A stretch of DNA of 64,000 bases from Pseudoalteromonas arctica A 37-1-2 (GTDB lineage: Bacteria; Pseudomonadota; Gammaproteobacteria; Enterobacterales; Alteromonadaceae): positions 3,720,001 through 3,784,000 of the forward strand of contig NZ_CP011025.1 of assembly GCF_000238395.3 (NCBI RefSeq), in the 5' to 3' direction. Of the stretch, positions 1-8,862 are shown piece after piece. Made by a program: the position numbers and the translations under genes. The stretch's first letter is position 1, and each line of letters starts with the position of its first letter. The notes below the pieces were generated by a model. That model saw only the letters and a program-made list of their open reading frames with translations, was not told where the DNA came from and ran no database searches.

Positions 1-1667
1 ATACTCGCCTGCTTACTCATAAGTGCATCTTGTGCCTGAGTTATATTAAGCTTGATTCGTTGATTAATTAAATGGCGCTCTTGATCTGTAAGTAATGGCT
101 CAATGGAAACACCTTCGTGCTGGCGAATAGTAATAAAGCTATCCACAATTTTATTCCAGCTATTACTCAGGTTTTGCTGCCAATCACTCACGTCATCACT
201 TAAAGCATTTTCATCTATTGCAGCCGCTTCTTCTGGCAAGTTAACCGCATTAAAAACTAAATTATCAACGCTATTAAGTGCACTGTTTAGCTGTAAATAA
301 ATAGCCTCTGTTGCTATAGGTTTAAGGCTATCAAGTGTTTGTATGTCTTGCATAATAGCTTGGCGAACTTCAACTGTTCCTGGGTGTTCGCTAAGTAATG
401 CATCTAAGCGCTTTAAAACAGCACTAGTGCCTTGGTAATCTTTTTCAGCCCATAGTTTAAATTCAGCCATACGCTGTAAGCTGGTTACTTCTTGTGGGTT
501 TAAAGACGAGCCTTGTTGCTGCGCTTTTTGCAGGGCTGCTTTTAGCTCTTGCTGATTTTGAGCTGCACTTTCACTTAGGGTTGCGGCTACTTTTTTCTCA
601 CTATTAAACAGCGCTTGCTGCAAATTAGATTGCGCCGATTTAAGTGCTTGCAGCTCTTGAACGAGTAACTTATTTTGCTCGCTTAACTCATTAACGGCTA
701 GGTTTTGCGCCTTACCAGCATTTAATTTTTGATAAAACTCGTATCCAACACCAGAGGCCACAATTAACGAAATAAGAAGCGCAAGTGCTGCAACCTTACT
801 TACCTTTTGTTTGTTTTTTTCTGTCGTATTTTTTGTAGCTGCTGGCTCTTGCTTAGCTGATTTAGCTGAGGCCGGGTTAGCTATTGTTGATGTGGCTTTT
901 TCTGCCGTAACTGGCTTTGACTGTTCGCTCATGTTGCTACCTTGCTGATTTATGCAGGTAAACATAGCATTATCGCTAGCCCCTGCTGCAATGTGTATAT
1001 TAGCCGAACTTACCTGTTGCAACTTTAAATAAGCGGCTATCCGCTCGCTTGCAACATAAAATCGGCACTGTTGTAACCATTGTAGTTGGTGTGCAGTAAG
1101 GCTTTTAAATATAGCATCAACTGCTGCATTACTTGTTATGACTATACCGTGTACATTCTGGCTTTTCCAGTGGTCTGTCCAGTTAGGGGTGATACTCTCT
1201 GTGGGTTCACGTTTGTACACAACACAATTATTTAAAAAAGCACCACGCTCTTTTAGCGTTTTAGCTAACTCAGGGCGGCCGCCTTGCCCCTTAACTAACA
1301 CTATATTACTGCCATCAACCTCGGCGAGTGATTTGAGCGCAAGTAACCCTTCTGAATCATACTGCTTTGGTACTGCTGCGCGCACACCAAATTGCTCATA
1401 TATAATGTCGGCTGTTTGTTGTCCAACCGCATAAAACTGCGCTTTGGTATTTATATCGGGTTTTAATTGCGAAAGTGCACTGACTGCATCTTGCGATATA
1501 AATATTATTTTATCTGCATTTAACAGCGGACTAAGTTCAGTGCTGGAGGGTGTTAAATGCGTTATTTTTAATACCGGAAATAAAGACGCCTGATAACCCG
1601 CTTGCTCAAGTTGCTGTGCAAGGGCTGCGCCTTTTCCTTCGGGCCGAGTTATCAGAATATGTGTCAT
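1..1667 (-). CDS. hemDX: HemDX fusion: uroporphyrinogen-III synthase joined to HemX-like membrane protein (3' end outside window)
   Basis: The frame opens at the ATG at 1667, directly after the hemC stop (TAAATG), and reads without a stop to the left edge, giving 555 residues here. Residues 1-245 are HemD, which cyclises hydroxymethylbilane to uroporphyrinogen III; the N-terminus MTHILITRPEG and the ITSNAA segment fit this family. Residue 246 is a Met that would be the start of a separate HemX. From there the protein shows the HemX plan: a polar Lys/Ala/Thr-rich cytoplasmic segment, one membrane helix near residues 290-310, then a Gln/Ala-rich coiled coil and periplasmic domain. I translated every codon across 1667-721 and found no stop. 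HemD and HemX are usually separate genes, so this is a fusion. AAGG lies 7 nt before the Met at 932, so internal initiation giving free HemX as well is possible. Confidence 0.9.
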   Translation of the reverse strand, partial: MTHILITRPEGKGAALAQQLEQAGYQASLFPVLKITHLTPSSTELSPLLNADKIIFISQDAVSALSQLKPDINTKAQFYAVGQQTADIIYEQFGVRAAVPKQYDSEGLLALKSLAEVDGSNIVLVKGQGGRPELAKTLKERGAFLNNCVVYKREPTESITPNWTDHWKSQNVHGIVITSNAAVDAIFKSLTAHQLQWLQQCRFYVASERIAAYLKLQQVSSANIHIAAGASDNAMFTCINQQGSNMSEQSKPVTAEKATSTIANPASAKSAKQEPAATKNTTEKNKQKVSKVAALALLISLIVASGVGYEFYQKLNAGKAQNLAVNELSEQNKLLVQELQALKSAQSNLQQALFNSEKKVAATLSESAAQNQQELKAALQKAQQQGSSLNPQEVTSLQRMAEFKLWAEKDYQGTSAVLKRLDALLSEHPGTVEVRQAIMQDIQTLDSLKPIATEAIYLQLNSALNSVDNLVFNAVNLPEEAAAIDENALSDDVSDWQQNLSNSWNKIVDSFITIRQHEGVSIEPLLTDQERHLINQRIKLNITQAQDALMSKQAS

Positions 1668-2606
1668 TTATGCGTCTCTATAAACTTCAGCTAATATTTT
1701 GTCTGCGCCTTGAGCTAGTAATTTTTTAGCAAGCTCAATACCTAGTTCTTCTGCGTCATTTACATGACCTGTTACTTCGTCACGTAAAATTTCGCTGCCA
1801 TCAACAGCACCCACTAAACCACGCAAATGTACCTGCTCGCCATCAACTAATGCATAAGCACCAATAGGAACTTGGCAACCACCTTCTAAATAGCGGTTCA
1901 TCGAACGCTCTGCATTTACGCGAATACGTGTTTGGGTATGCTCAAGTGGTGCAAGTAATGCTTTTGTTACTTCATCATCAATACGACATTCAATACCTAC
2001 AGCGCCTTGACCATTTGCCGGTAATGACACTTCTGGCTCAATGTAGTCAGCAATACGCTTACTCATTTTTAAACGAATAAGCCCCGCTGCCGCTAAAATA
2101 ATAGCATCGTATTGGCCATCATCTAATTTACCTAAACGCGTATTTACATTACCGCGCAAATCACGAATATCTAAATCAGGGCGAAGTGCTTTAATTTGGC
2201 ACTGGCGGCGTAAGCTCGAAGTACCCACAATGGCGCCCTGTGGTAGCTCGTTTAAATTTGCAAAATTGTTTGATACAAACGCATCACGCGGATCTTCACG
2301 CTCACAAATAGTATACAGCTCTAATCCTTCTGGGAACTCTACTGGCACGTCCTTCATAGAATGCACGGCAATATCAGCTCGGCCATCTAACATGGCTTGC
2401 TCTAGCTCTTTAACAAATAAGCCTTTACCGCCAATTTTAGCCAATGGCGTATCTAAAATTATATCCCCTTGCGTCGACATTGGGACTAATTCTACGCGCA
2501 CATCTGCATGAAAACGCTCAAGCTCTGCTTTTACAAATTCGGCCTGCCAAAGTGCTAAGGCGCTTTTGCGCGTTGCGATGCGTACTAATTTTGTTTTTTC
2601 TGTCAT
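1668..2606 (-). CDS. hemC: Hydroxymethylbilane synthase (porphobilinogen deaminase)
   Basis: This cytoplasmic enzyme of tetrapyrrole synthesis condenses four porphobilinogen molecules into hydroxymethylbilane, the HemD substrate. The protein is 312 residues and begins [20 protein letters not shown], the family N-terminus. [15 protein letters not shown] and [10 protein letters not shown] match the active-site region. Cys244 in [13 protein letters not shown] is the expected dipyrromethane attachment residue. A TTG at 2618 would add four residues; I prefer the ATG at 2606 because it gives the usual length (E. coli 313). The hemDX start follows the stop directly, so the two genes are translationally adjacent and surely co-transcribed. 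Confidence 0.96.
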   Translation of the reverse strand: MTEKTKLVRIATRKSALALWQAEFVKAELERFHADVRVELVPMSTQGDIILDTPLAKIGGKGLFVKELEQAMLDGRADIAVHSMKDVPVEFPEGLELYTICEREDPRDAFVSNNFANLNELPQGAIVGTSSLRRQCQIKALRPDLDIRDLRGNVNTRLGKLDDGQYDAIILAAAGLIRLKMSKRIADYIEPEVSLPANGQGAVGIECRIDDEVTKALLAPLEHTQTRIRVNAERSMNRYLEGGCQVPIGAYALVDGEQVHLRGLVGAVDGSEILRDEVTGHVNDAEELGIELAKKLLAQGADKILAEVYRDA

Positions 2607-2641
2607 AGGGGTATCCAATTAATTACTGCGTTTAGCTAGTT

Positions 2642-3619
2642 TTAGTCAGCTAAAATTCTAAATTCTTTTTGGGCAATTAAATTACCTTGCTCATCAACTA
2701 CATCAACACGCCAATGGCCTGTTTGTGTGTCCATGATATTTTTTGTTGAGTACGTTCTGTAGCGAGGCGAAGTAACATTAAGTGTAATTTCAGCCATAGT
2801 CTCACCCTCAAACGACCAAACATGCTTAACTTGCTGGCCTTGAAGGTTCTTAATCTCACTAAAAAACGATACGCCTTCATCAAACTGACTTAATCGAATA
2901 TCAGCAGCAAACACATTAGTGGGCTCACGCTTACTTACTTTACGAGTAAGTACCGCACGGCTAATTTTACTCGTGTCTATTTGCGCGCCCAAAGCCACAC
3001 TTGCCACTTGTGCTGTCGGCGAAAAACCTTCAGTGCCACTCAATGCGCCATCATCACTTTCTAACTCTAAAAGTAAGTCGCTTTGACTGGCTAGCTCAGC
3101 TACGTTTTGAGCTTCTGCGGTTTCTTCTTGCACATCATTATCAAGGTTTGAGTTTAACTCTGTATTAATGCTTTCGCTTTGTTCAGTAACACTATCGTTG
3201 TTAGCCAATAAAACAGGGGGATTATTTACAAGCTCAGCTTCATCAGATGTATTACTTGAAATGCTTAGTTGAGCCTCATTTTGCTCAGCTGACAACGGTT
3301 CAATCCGAGCTTGCATTACCTCTGCAGACTCATTAGGGGTATTGTTTATTGATGATTCAGACTCAACATCCGTTACTTCAAAGTTTGTCTGGTTTTGAGC
3401 GTTACTGCTAAAGCTTAAAAATTGCTCCTGCTCATTTGGATGCTCACCTTGCTCTGCACTGGCTGACGTTGTTAAGCCATACACAACTGCTGCAGAGGTC
3501 ATTAATACCAACATAGCAATACTCACAATACGACGCCAATTCCACTCGTAGCTTACCGTTGGTACTCTCTCATGTAGTTCGCGTTTAACATTTGCTTTAA
3601 TAACTATTTTTTGACTCAT
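2642..3619 (-). CDS. DUF2914 domain membrane-anchored protein
   Basis: The 325-residue protein has a short cytoplasmic N-terminus, one membrane helix at about residues 31-50 (IVSIAMLVLMTSAAVVYGL), and a long acidic, Ser/Asn/Glu-rich low-complexity linker from about 55 to 200. A compact C-terminal domain follows (about 205-325) with QIDTSKISRAVLT, VKHVWSFEG and TGHWRVDVVDEQG. That domain matches my recollection of DUF2914, whose function is unknown. It is predicted to lie in the periplasm on a single anchor. GAGG 5 nt before the ATG supports the start. It lies between the carboxylesterase and hemC with gaps of about 22 and 35 bp, so it probably shares the cyaY-hem transcript. I cannot assign a biochemical role. 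Confidence 0.8.
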   Translation of the reverse strand: MSQKIVIKANVKRELHERVPTVSYEWNWRRIVSIAMLVLMTSAAVVYGLTTSASAEQGEHPNEQEQFLSFSSNAQNQTNFEVTDVESESSINNTPNESAEVMQARIEPLSAEQNEAQLSISSNTSDEAELVNNPPVLLANNDSVTEQSESINTELNSNLDNDVQEETAEAQNVAELASQSDLLLELESDDGALSGTEGFSPTAQVASVALGAQIDTSKISRAVLTRKVSKREPTNVFAADIRLSQFDEGVSFFSEIKNLQGQQVKHVWSFEGETMAEITLNVTSPRYRTYSTKNIMDTQTGHWRVDVVDEQGNLIAQKEFRILAD

Positions 3620-3641
3620 ATTGACCTCAGCGGTTCCAAAA

Positions 3642-4298
3642 TTAGCTTAAACGAGCAATTAACCATTGGCGAATAGCTTGCAATTCTTCTGCGCAAACTT
3701 GGTGAGCCATTGGGTATTCTTGCCAGCTTACATCCATGTTATGTGCTGTTAATACTTCAAACGCACTTCTTCCCGCACTATGCGGTACAACGTTATCTTG
3801 GCTACCATGAGCCATAAATACGTTTAAATCAGTATGCTTTGCTTCATCAGCAAATTTTTGCGGCACACACATATAAGTAGAAAGCGCCATAACCCCCCCA
3901 AGCTTTTGCTCAAAGCGCGGTGCTAAATGCAGAGACACAACACCACCTTGAGAAAAACCAGCTAAAATAATTTTATTAGCAGGTATGCCATTAGCAATTT
4001 CTGTATTAATTAACTCTTCTACCTTTGCAGCCGAATCCCTTACGCCTTGTTCATCGGCACGCTTATCTAATTCTATAGATTTAATATCGTACCAAGAGCG
4101 CATTTCCATACCACCATTTATGGTGACCGGTTGTACTGGCGCATGCGGAAAAACAAACCGTATACCAAGCTCACTTGGTAAATTAAGCTGCGGAGCTACT
4201 GGCGCAAAACCATCCCCAGAGTCACCTAAACCATGTAACCAAATAACCGTTGCTTTGTGCTCACTTTGGGCTGCATATTCTACAAATTCTAAACTCAT
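3642..4298 (-). CDS. Carboxylesterase / phospholipase family alpha/beta hydrolase
   Basis: This soluble serine hydrolase of 218 residues belongs to the carboxylesterase II / acyl-protein thioesterase-like family. Visible motifs are [16 protein letters not shown] (oxyanion region), the nucleophile elbow GFSQGG, the acid in HGSQDNVVP, and the catalytic His in YPMAHQV. Substrates in vivo are not deducible; relatives hydrolyse short acyl esters. The ATG at 4298 overlaps the cyaY stop as ATGA, which favours it over an upstream GTG at 4313 that would add five residues. The overlap indicates translational coupling to cyaY. Confidence 0.93.
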   Translation of the reverse strand: MSLEFVEYAAQSEHKATVIWLHGLGDSGDGFAPVAPQLNLPSELGIRFVFPHAPVQPVTINGGMEMRSWYDIKSIELDKRADEQGVRDSAAKVEELINTEIANGIPANKIILAGFSQGGVVSLHLAPRFEQKLGGVMALSTYMCVPQKFADEAKHTDLNVFMAHGSQDNVVPHSAGRSAFEVLTAHNMDVSWQEYPMAHQVCAEELQAIRQWLIARLS

Positions 4299-4618
4299 AG
4301 TGATGATTGCCACTTAACTTCTTGGCCTGCTTGGCGAGTTGAGGCTTCATTTATAAACGCCCAAAATTCAGCGCCAGAACGGTTATCAATCCATAACCCA
4401 TCACGCATTTCAAAATGATGTCCGTTAAACTTAGTCGCAACCCATACTTGATGAAGAGGTGCTTGCTTGTTAATCACTATTTTACTTTTATCAGGAAAAA
4501 TAATTTCTAAAATACCTTGTGCCGATTCGTAATCTAAATCAGCTTCGCAATCATCAACCTGCTCTTCAATAGTGAACATAAGAGCTTCGGCTAATTGGTG
4601 ATATTCGTGTTCAGTCAT
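4295..4618 (-). CDS. cyaY: Frataxin-like iron-binding protein CyaY
   Basis: The protein is 107 residues, the normal CyaY length. An acidic first helix ([21 protein letters not shown]) is followed by the beta-sheet signature with [16 protein letters not shown] and the end-strand [11 protein letters not shown]. CyaY binds iron and modulates IscS-dependent iron-sulfur cluster assembly in the cytoplasm. It is the first gene of a leftward run ending in hemC and hemDX, so iron-sulfur and haem functions may share one promoter. In E. coli cyaY and hemCDX are separated by cyaA, which is absent here. Confidence 0.95.
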   Translation of the reverse strand: MTEHEYHQLAEALMFTIEEQVDDCEADLDYESAQGILEIIFPDKSKIVINKQAPLHQVWVATKFNGHHFEMRDGLWIDNRSGAEFWAFINEASTRQAGQEVKWQSSL

Positions 4619-4669
4619 TGTTATTTCCTTTGCAGGCGAGCCGCCTAATATTGGGTACGTTTTAGCTTT

Positions 4670-4919
4670 GAATTAGCTTTAAAAATGTGCAGCTAGGGCT
4701 TGTTAACCTTTCAGGATTGAAATTTGTTCTATCTAGGGGCGATTTAATCGCGGCGCGAGATTTGTAACCTAGTGGACTAAGTTAAAACCGAGCAACAAAG
4801 AGTAAATCGTTCCTAGGACGAACCCAACGGGCAGCGCAAATTCAACCTCGAGAGATAAACAAGTCCTAGTGTAACAGGAATAAAATCATCCGCGAATAGC
4901 TGCATTTTTTAGATATTCT
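4670..4919. repeat. Long nested imperfect inverted repeat (MITE-like or structured-RNA element)
   Basis: This fills most of the 341-bp gap between divergent cyaY and lptM. Inner arms at 4693-4706 and 4856-4869 match 12 of 14 (CTAGGGCTTGTTAA against CTAGGACTTGTTTA). Pairing continues inward with small gaps: AGGATTGAAATTTG pairs with AGGTTGAATTTG, and CTAGG-CGATTTA recurs in both arms, so 4693-4869 is one long hairpin. Outer arms TGCAGCTA (4688-4695) and TAGCTGCA (4897-4904) are perfect and are extended by A/T tracts to about 4670 and 4919. The interior is more GC-rich than the flanks. I saw no ORF and no clear target-site duplication. The lptM-lysA promoter probably lies just right of it, with TATAAA near 4934. 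Confidence 0.7.
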
Positions 4920-4959
4920 GTTACTCTGCGATTATAAAGCCAGCAACCGTATTAATCTA

Positions 4960-5154
4960 ATGAAAGCGACACATACCTTACAATTAAAAAAACTATTAAT
5001 AAGCACTGTACTGTTAAGCGCCTTAGCTGGCTGCGGACAAAGCGGTCCGTTATATTTACCAGAGCAACAAACAGAGCAAAACCAACCTCAAAATACAGCT
5101 AAACCAGCCACTACCGCTGAGCAAGTCAAAACATCGCAAAGTCAGGAGCAATAA
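4960..5154 (+). CDS. lptM: LptM-like small lipoprotein (YifL family)
   Basis: This 64-residue lipoprotein has a signal peptide ending in the lipobox LAGC with lipidated Cys25, then CGQSGPLYLPEQ, the family signature (GxxGPLYxP). In E. coli LptM assists assembly and disulfide maturation of the LptDE lipopolysaccharide translocon in the outer membrane. The rest is a Gln/Thr-rich tail without structure. Its stop at 5154 is followed immediately by the lysA ATG, and the lysA ribosome site (GGAG) lies inside its last codons, so the two are translationally linked. Its place before the dap genes is conserved in gammaproteobacteria. Confidence 0.9.
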   Translation: MKATHTLQLKKLLISTVLLSALAGCGQSGPLYLPEQQTEQNQPQNTAKPATTAEQVKTSQSQEQ

Positions 5155-6408
5155 ATGGATTATTTTAACTACAAAAACAACCAATTATTTGCCGAAGACG
5201 TCAGTGTGGCAAGCATAGCGCAGCAATACGGTACGCCGTGTTATGTGTACTCGCGTGCTACATTTGAGCGCCATTACTTAGCGTTTGCTAACGCCACTAA
5301 GAATCATAAAAGCTTGGTATGTTACGCCGTAAAAGCAAACTCAAATATAGCCGTGCTTAATATATTAGCGCGCCTAGGATCGGGTTTTGATATTGTATCC
5401 AAAGGCGAACTTGCGCGTGTAATTAAAGCGGGAGGCGATGCTTCTAAAGTGGTTTTTTCGGGCGTGGCGAAAACGTCTGACGAAATAGCTTACGCATTAA
5501 AACTGGGCATTAAATGTTTTAACGTTGAATCAGCCTCTGAGCTTGAGCGTATTTCTGAAGTGGCTTGCGAGCTTAACCTAGAAGCGCCTATTTCTATTCG
5601 CGTAAACCCCGACATAGATGCAAAAACACATCCGTATATTTCTACTGGTTTAAAAGAAAATAAATTTGGTATTGATATACAAACTGCAGTAAGTGTTTAT
5701 CAACAAGCAGCGGCTTTACCTGGTTTAAAAATTATTGGTGTTGATTGCCATATTGGCTCTCAATTAACTGAAGTAAGACCATTTTTAGAAGCCCTTGATA
5801 AACTCATGGCGCTTATTGATGAGCTAAAAACCAACGGTATTGAGCTAACTCACTTAGATATTGGTGGCGGTTTAGGCGTGCCATATAACAACGAGCAACC
5901 ACCGCACCCAAGTGAATATGCAGCGCAAGTTACCGAGCGCTTAGCTAACTATAAACACCTTGAACTAATTTTTGAACCAGGGCGCGCTATTGCAGCTAAC
6001 GCAGGTATTTTAGTTACTCAAGTTGAATTTATTAAACAAAACCAAGACAAATTCTTTGCCATTGTAGATGCAGGTATGAACGACATGCTTCGCCCTGCGC
6101 TTTATCAAGCGTGGCAAAAAATCATTCCGGTATCAGTTCGCGACGACGAAACACCGACTCACAACTTTGATATTGTGGGTCCGGTGTGCGAAACCGGCGA
6201 CTTTTTAGGAAAAGATCGTGAACTAGCGCTTAAACAAGGCGACTTACTCGCACAACGAAGTGCTGGTGCATATGGCTTTACCATGAGTTCAAACTACAAC
6301 TCGCGCCCGCGTGTTGCAGAAATAATGGTAGATGGTCAGCAGCACCATCTTATTCGTGAACGCGAAACTATTGAAAGCCTTTATCAAGGTGAGAAAGTTT
6401 TACCATAA
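5155..6408 (+). CDS. lysA: Diaminopimelate decarboxylase
   Basis: This PLP enzyme of 417 residues decarboxylates meso-diaminopimelate to L-lysine, the last step of lysine synthesis. The PLP lysine is in VCYAVKANSN. HIGSQ and DIGGGLGV are the phosphate-binding segments, EPGRAI follows, and GPVCETGDFL and GAYGFTMSSNYN close the active site at the dimer interface. It sits between lptM and dapF, so the enzyme that makes meso-DAP and the enzyme that consumes it are side by side. The 64-bp gap to dapF contains no obvious terminator. Confidence 0.97.
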   Translation: MDYFNYKNNQLFAEDVSVASIAQQYGTPCYVYSRATFERHYLAFANATKNHKSLVCYAVKANSNIAVLNILARLGSGFDIVSKGELARVIKAGGDASKVVFSGVAKTSDEIAYALKLGIKCFNVESASELERISEVACELNLEAPISIRVNPDIDAKTHPYISTGLKENKFGIDIQTAVSVYQQAAALPGLKIIGVDCHIGSQLTEVRPFLEALDKLMALIDELKTNGIELTHLDIGGGLGVPYNNEQPPHPSEYAAQVTERLANYKHLELIFEPGRAIAANAGILVTQVEFIKQNQDKFFAIVDAGMNDMLRPALYQAWQKIIPVSVRDDETPTHNFDIVGPVCETGDFLGKDRELALKQGDLLAQRSAGAYGFTMSSNYNSRPRVAEIMVDGQQHHLIRERETIESLYQGEKVLP

Positions 6409-6472
6409 ACGTTTTTGTCTACTAGCTGCTCTGTGGCATGATTAGCACAGAGCAAAACCGAATTAGAGCGCT

Positions 6473-7303
6473 ATGTTAGTTAATTTTTCCAAAATGCACG
6501 GCTTAGGCAACGACTTTGTTGTGATTGATAACATTACACAAAATGTTTTTTTGTCGCGAGATCAAATCAAAAAACTGGCAGATCGCCATTTTGGCATTGG
6601 CTTTGACCAATTGCTAATGGTTGAAGCGCCATACTCTCCTGATCTCGACTTTCATTATCGAATATTTAATGCCGATGGTACCGAAGTAGAACAATGCGGT
6701 AACGGCGCACGCTGTTTTGCCCGCTTTGTACGTATGAAGGGCCTTACTAACAAGCATAAAATTACTGTGTCGACCAAGTCGGGCAACTTAACGCTCTACA
6801 TAGAAAAAGACGGTCAAGTAACGGTTAACATGGGTCATCCAAATTTTGAGCCAAGTAAAATCCCTTTAAAAGCGAGCAAGCGTGAGCTTACTTATATTAT
6901 TAGAACCGAAGAACACACTGTATTTAGTGGCGCGGTATCTATGGGTAACCCGCATTGCGTGCTAGAAGTTGACGACGTAACCACCGCGCAAGTTGATATA
7001 TTGGGTCCATTACTTGAAAACCACGAACGTTTTCCGCAAAAAGCGAACATTGGCTTTATGCAAGTTGTATCGCATGAACACATTAAATTAAGAGTGTGGG
7101 AGCGCGGCGTTAACGAAACCCTAGCCTGTGGCACAGGTGCGTGTGCAGCAATGGTTATTGGTCATATGCAAAATAAGTTATCAACAACCGTTCAAGTAGA
7201 TTTACCAGGCGGTAGCTTACAAGTACGTTGGAGTGGCGAAGGTCACCCAGTACGCATGACTGGCCCCGCAGAGCATGTGTTCGACGGGCAAGTAGCGCTA
7301 TGA
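6473..7303 (+). CDS. dapF: Diaminopimelate epimerase
   Basis: This cofactor-free racemase converts LL-DAP to meso-DAP for lysine and peptidoglycan. The protein is 276 residues and begins with [13 protein letters not shown]. The two catalytic cysteines are visible: Cys75 in EQCGNGARC and Cys219 in LACGTGACA. The stop TGA at 7301-7303 overlaps the next ATG as ATGA, so the DUF484 gene is coupled. The dapF-DUF484-xerC order matches E. coli. Confidence 0.97.
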   Translation: MLVNFSKMHGLGNDFVVIDNITQNVFLSRDQIKKLADRHFGIGFDQLLMVEAPYSPDLDFHYRIFNADGTEVEQCGNGARCFARFVRMKGLTNKHKITVSTKSGNLTLYIEKDGQVTVNMGHPNFEPSKIPLKASKRELTYIIRTEEHTVFSGAVSMGNPHCVLEVDDVTTAQVDILGPLLENHERFPQKANIGFMQVVSHEHIKLRVWERGVNETLACGTGACAAMVIGHMQNKLSTTVQVDLPGGSLQVRWSGEGHPVRMTGPAEHVFDGQVAL

Positions 7304-7911
7304 GCGAGCTAAGTAAAGAACAGGTTATTGATTACTTACATCAACATCCTGATTTTTTGGTTCAGCACCCGGAGCTACTCGCACAACTTGAGCTGCAACA
7401 GCAAGCTCAAGGTGCAACGTCGCTGGTACATATTCAGCAACGCCAATTACGCGAGCACAACACGCTTTTAAAAAACCAAATAGACGCTATGAGCAAGCAT
7501 GCAACGCAAAACGAGCTTGTATATCGTTTGTTTAGCCAGTGCCATCGCCAACTTTGGAATCATGACGATTTTGACACTCTTGCAAATAATCTGCGTAATA
7601 TAATATGCTCAAGTGAAGATGTTAACGACTGCAAATTAGTAAAATATAATCCCAAATACGACGAACTTATTGCGCATCGCCTTACCCATTCTGGGCATTA
7701 TTTAGGGCGTATTAATCAGCAAGAGCGCGAATTATTATTTAGTGAAGATACACAATCTGTCGCTATTTATTTAATTGGCGACACTAAACACCCTATCGCT
7801 ATTTTGGCGTTTGGTAGCAGTAACGTAAACCACTTTGAGCCCGCTCAAGATAACCTGTTTGTGCTCGACTTTATAAACGCATTACACCTGCGGTTGCAAA
7901 AACTAACATGA
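7300..7911 (+). CDS. DUF484 family protein
   Basis: This cytoplasmic protein of 203 residues belongs to the DUF484 family, which regularly lies between dapF and xerC. The N-terminus [19 protein letters not shown] is the family signature. A helical stretch follows, then a GAF-like domain (about 75-203) with [20 protein letters not shown]. The biochemical role is unknown. The correct start is the ATG at 7300, which overlaps the dapF stop as ATGA; an in-frame upstream start at 7228 lies inside dapF and is not credible. Its own stop overlaps the xerC start as ATGA. Confidence 0.88.
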   Translation: MSELSKEQVIDYLHQHPDFLVQHPELLAQLELQQQAQGATSLVHIQQRQLREHNTLLKNQIDAMSKHATQNELVYRLFSQCHRQLWNHDDFDTLANNLRNIICSSEDVNDCKLVKYNPKYDELIAHRLTHSGHYLGRINQQERELLFSEDTQSVAIYLIGDTKHPIAILAFGSSNVNHFEPAQDNLFVLDFINALHLRLQKLT

Positions 7912-8852
7912 GTGACGATGCGCCTAATACTACCCAGTTAAGCGACAGTTGGCGTACACCCATAACGCTATTTAGCGATTATTTAAAGTTTGAAAAGCAA
8001 TATTCAGCGCACACAGTTAATCAATATGTAAGCCAGCTTGGCTTTGCAGCCCTTTATTTTAGCAAATTATGTGATGACTGGTTTGGCGTGCAAGGCGAGC
8101 ATATTCGCCGCTACAGCATGGCACTACGCTCAAAACAATTAAGTGGCCGTACAATTAGCTTAAAGCTCAGTTGTATTCGCAGCTTATATAAGTTTTTAAA
8201 AGCAAAAAATATTGCCGAGCAATCGCATTACCATAATCCGGCGGTGGGTATAAAAGGTCCTAAGTTTGCAAAGCCCCTACCTAAAAATCTCGATGTGGAT
8301 CAAATGGCACGCTTACTCGAAATACCCGACGACGAGCCTCTCGCAATTAGAGATAAAGCAATGATGGAGCTTATGTATTCATCAGGGCTGCGTATAAGCG
8401 AATTAGTTGGCGCTAACATGCAAGATATTAGCGCTGCTAATGGCGAAATTTTAGTGCGTGGTAAAGGCAATAAAGAGCGATTAATTCCGGTGGGTAAAAA
8501 AGCGTTAGACGCATTAAAAAAATGGCTCACAATACGCCCTCAGTTTGCAAAGCCCGATGAAATAGCAGTATTTTTAAGTAGCCAAAAAAATCGTATTTCG
8601 ATTCGCCAAGTGCGCCTGCGTATGCAAGAGTGGGGAATAAAACAAGGCATTAGCTCGCAAGTTCACCCGCACAAGCTGCGCCACTCGTTTGCGTCACATA
8701 TTTTAGAATCGTCTGGTGATTTACGCGCCGTGCAAGAATTACTAGGGCACAGCAGTTTGTCGGCTACACAAGTGTATACACATTTAGATTTTCAACATTT
8801 AGCCAAGGTGTACGACAACACTCACCCTCGCGCAAAAAAACGAACTGATTAG
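7908..8852 (+). CDS. xerC: Tyrosine recombinase XerC
   Basis: This site-specific recombinase acts with XerD at dif to resolve chromosome dimers. The protein is 314 residues with an N-terminal SAM-like core-binding domain (about 20-110). The C-terminal catalytic domain carries the full set: Arg162 (SSGLRISELVG), Lys189 (GKGNKERLIPVG), His255 and Arg258 (HPHKLRHSFASH), His281 (LLGHSSLSATQVYTH) and the nucleophile Tyr290. Context in the dapF-DUF484-xerC operon separates it from mobile-element integrases. ATGA overlap with DUF484. Confidence 0.96.
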   Translation: MSDDAPNTTQLSDSWRTPITLFSDYLKFEKQYSAHTVNQYVSQLGFAALYFSKLCDDWFGVQGEHIRRYSMALRSKQLSGRTISLKLSCIRSLYKFLKAKNIAEQSHYHNPAVGIKGPKFAKPLPKNLDVDQMARLLEIPDDEPLAIRDKAMMELMYSSGLRISELVGANMQDISAANGEILVRGKGNKERLIPVGKKALDALKKWLTIRPQFAKPDEIAVFLSSQKNRISIRQVRLRMQEWGIKQGISSQVHPHKLRHSFASHILESSGDLRAVQELLGHSSLSATQVYTHLDFQHLAKVYDNTHPRAKKRTD

Positions 8853-8862
8853 GAAAATAAAT

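Noticed and set aside
1..932. Separate hemX gene starting at 932
   Set aside because: The hemD frame runs into it without a stop and no independent promoter is evident; internal initiation is noted as a possibility only.
1138..1434. Plus-strand ORF antisense to hemD, and similar antisense frames elsewhere
   Set aside because: They lie fully inside well-supported genes, have no family features and no ribosome sites worth noting.
7908..8852. Integrase of a mobile element
   Set aside because: Position in the dapF-DUF484-xerC operon and sequence identify chromosomal XerC; no att sites or cargo.
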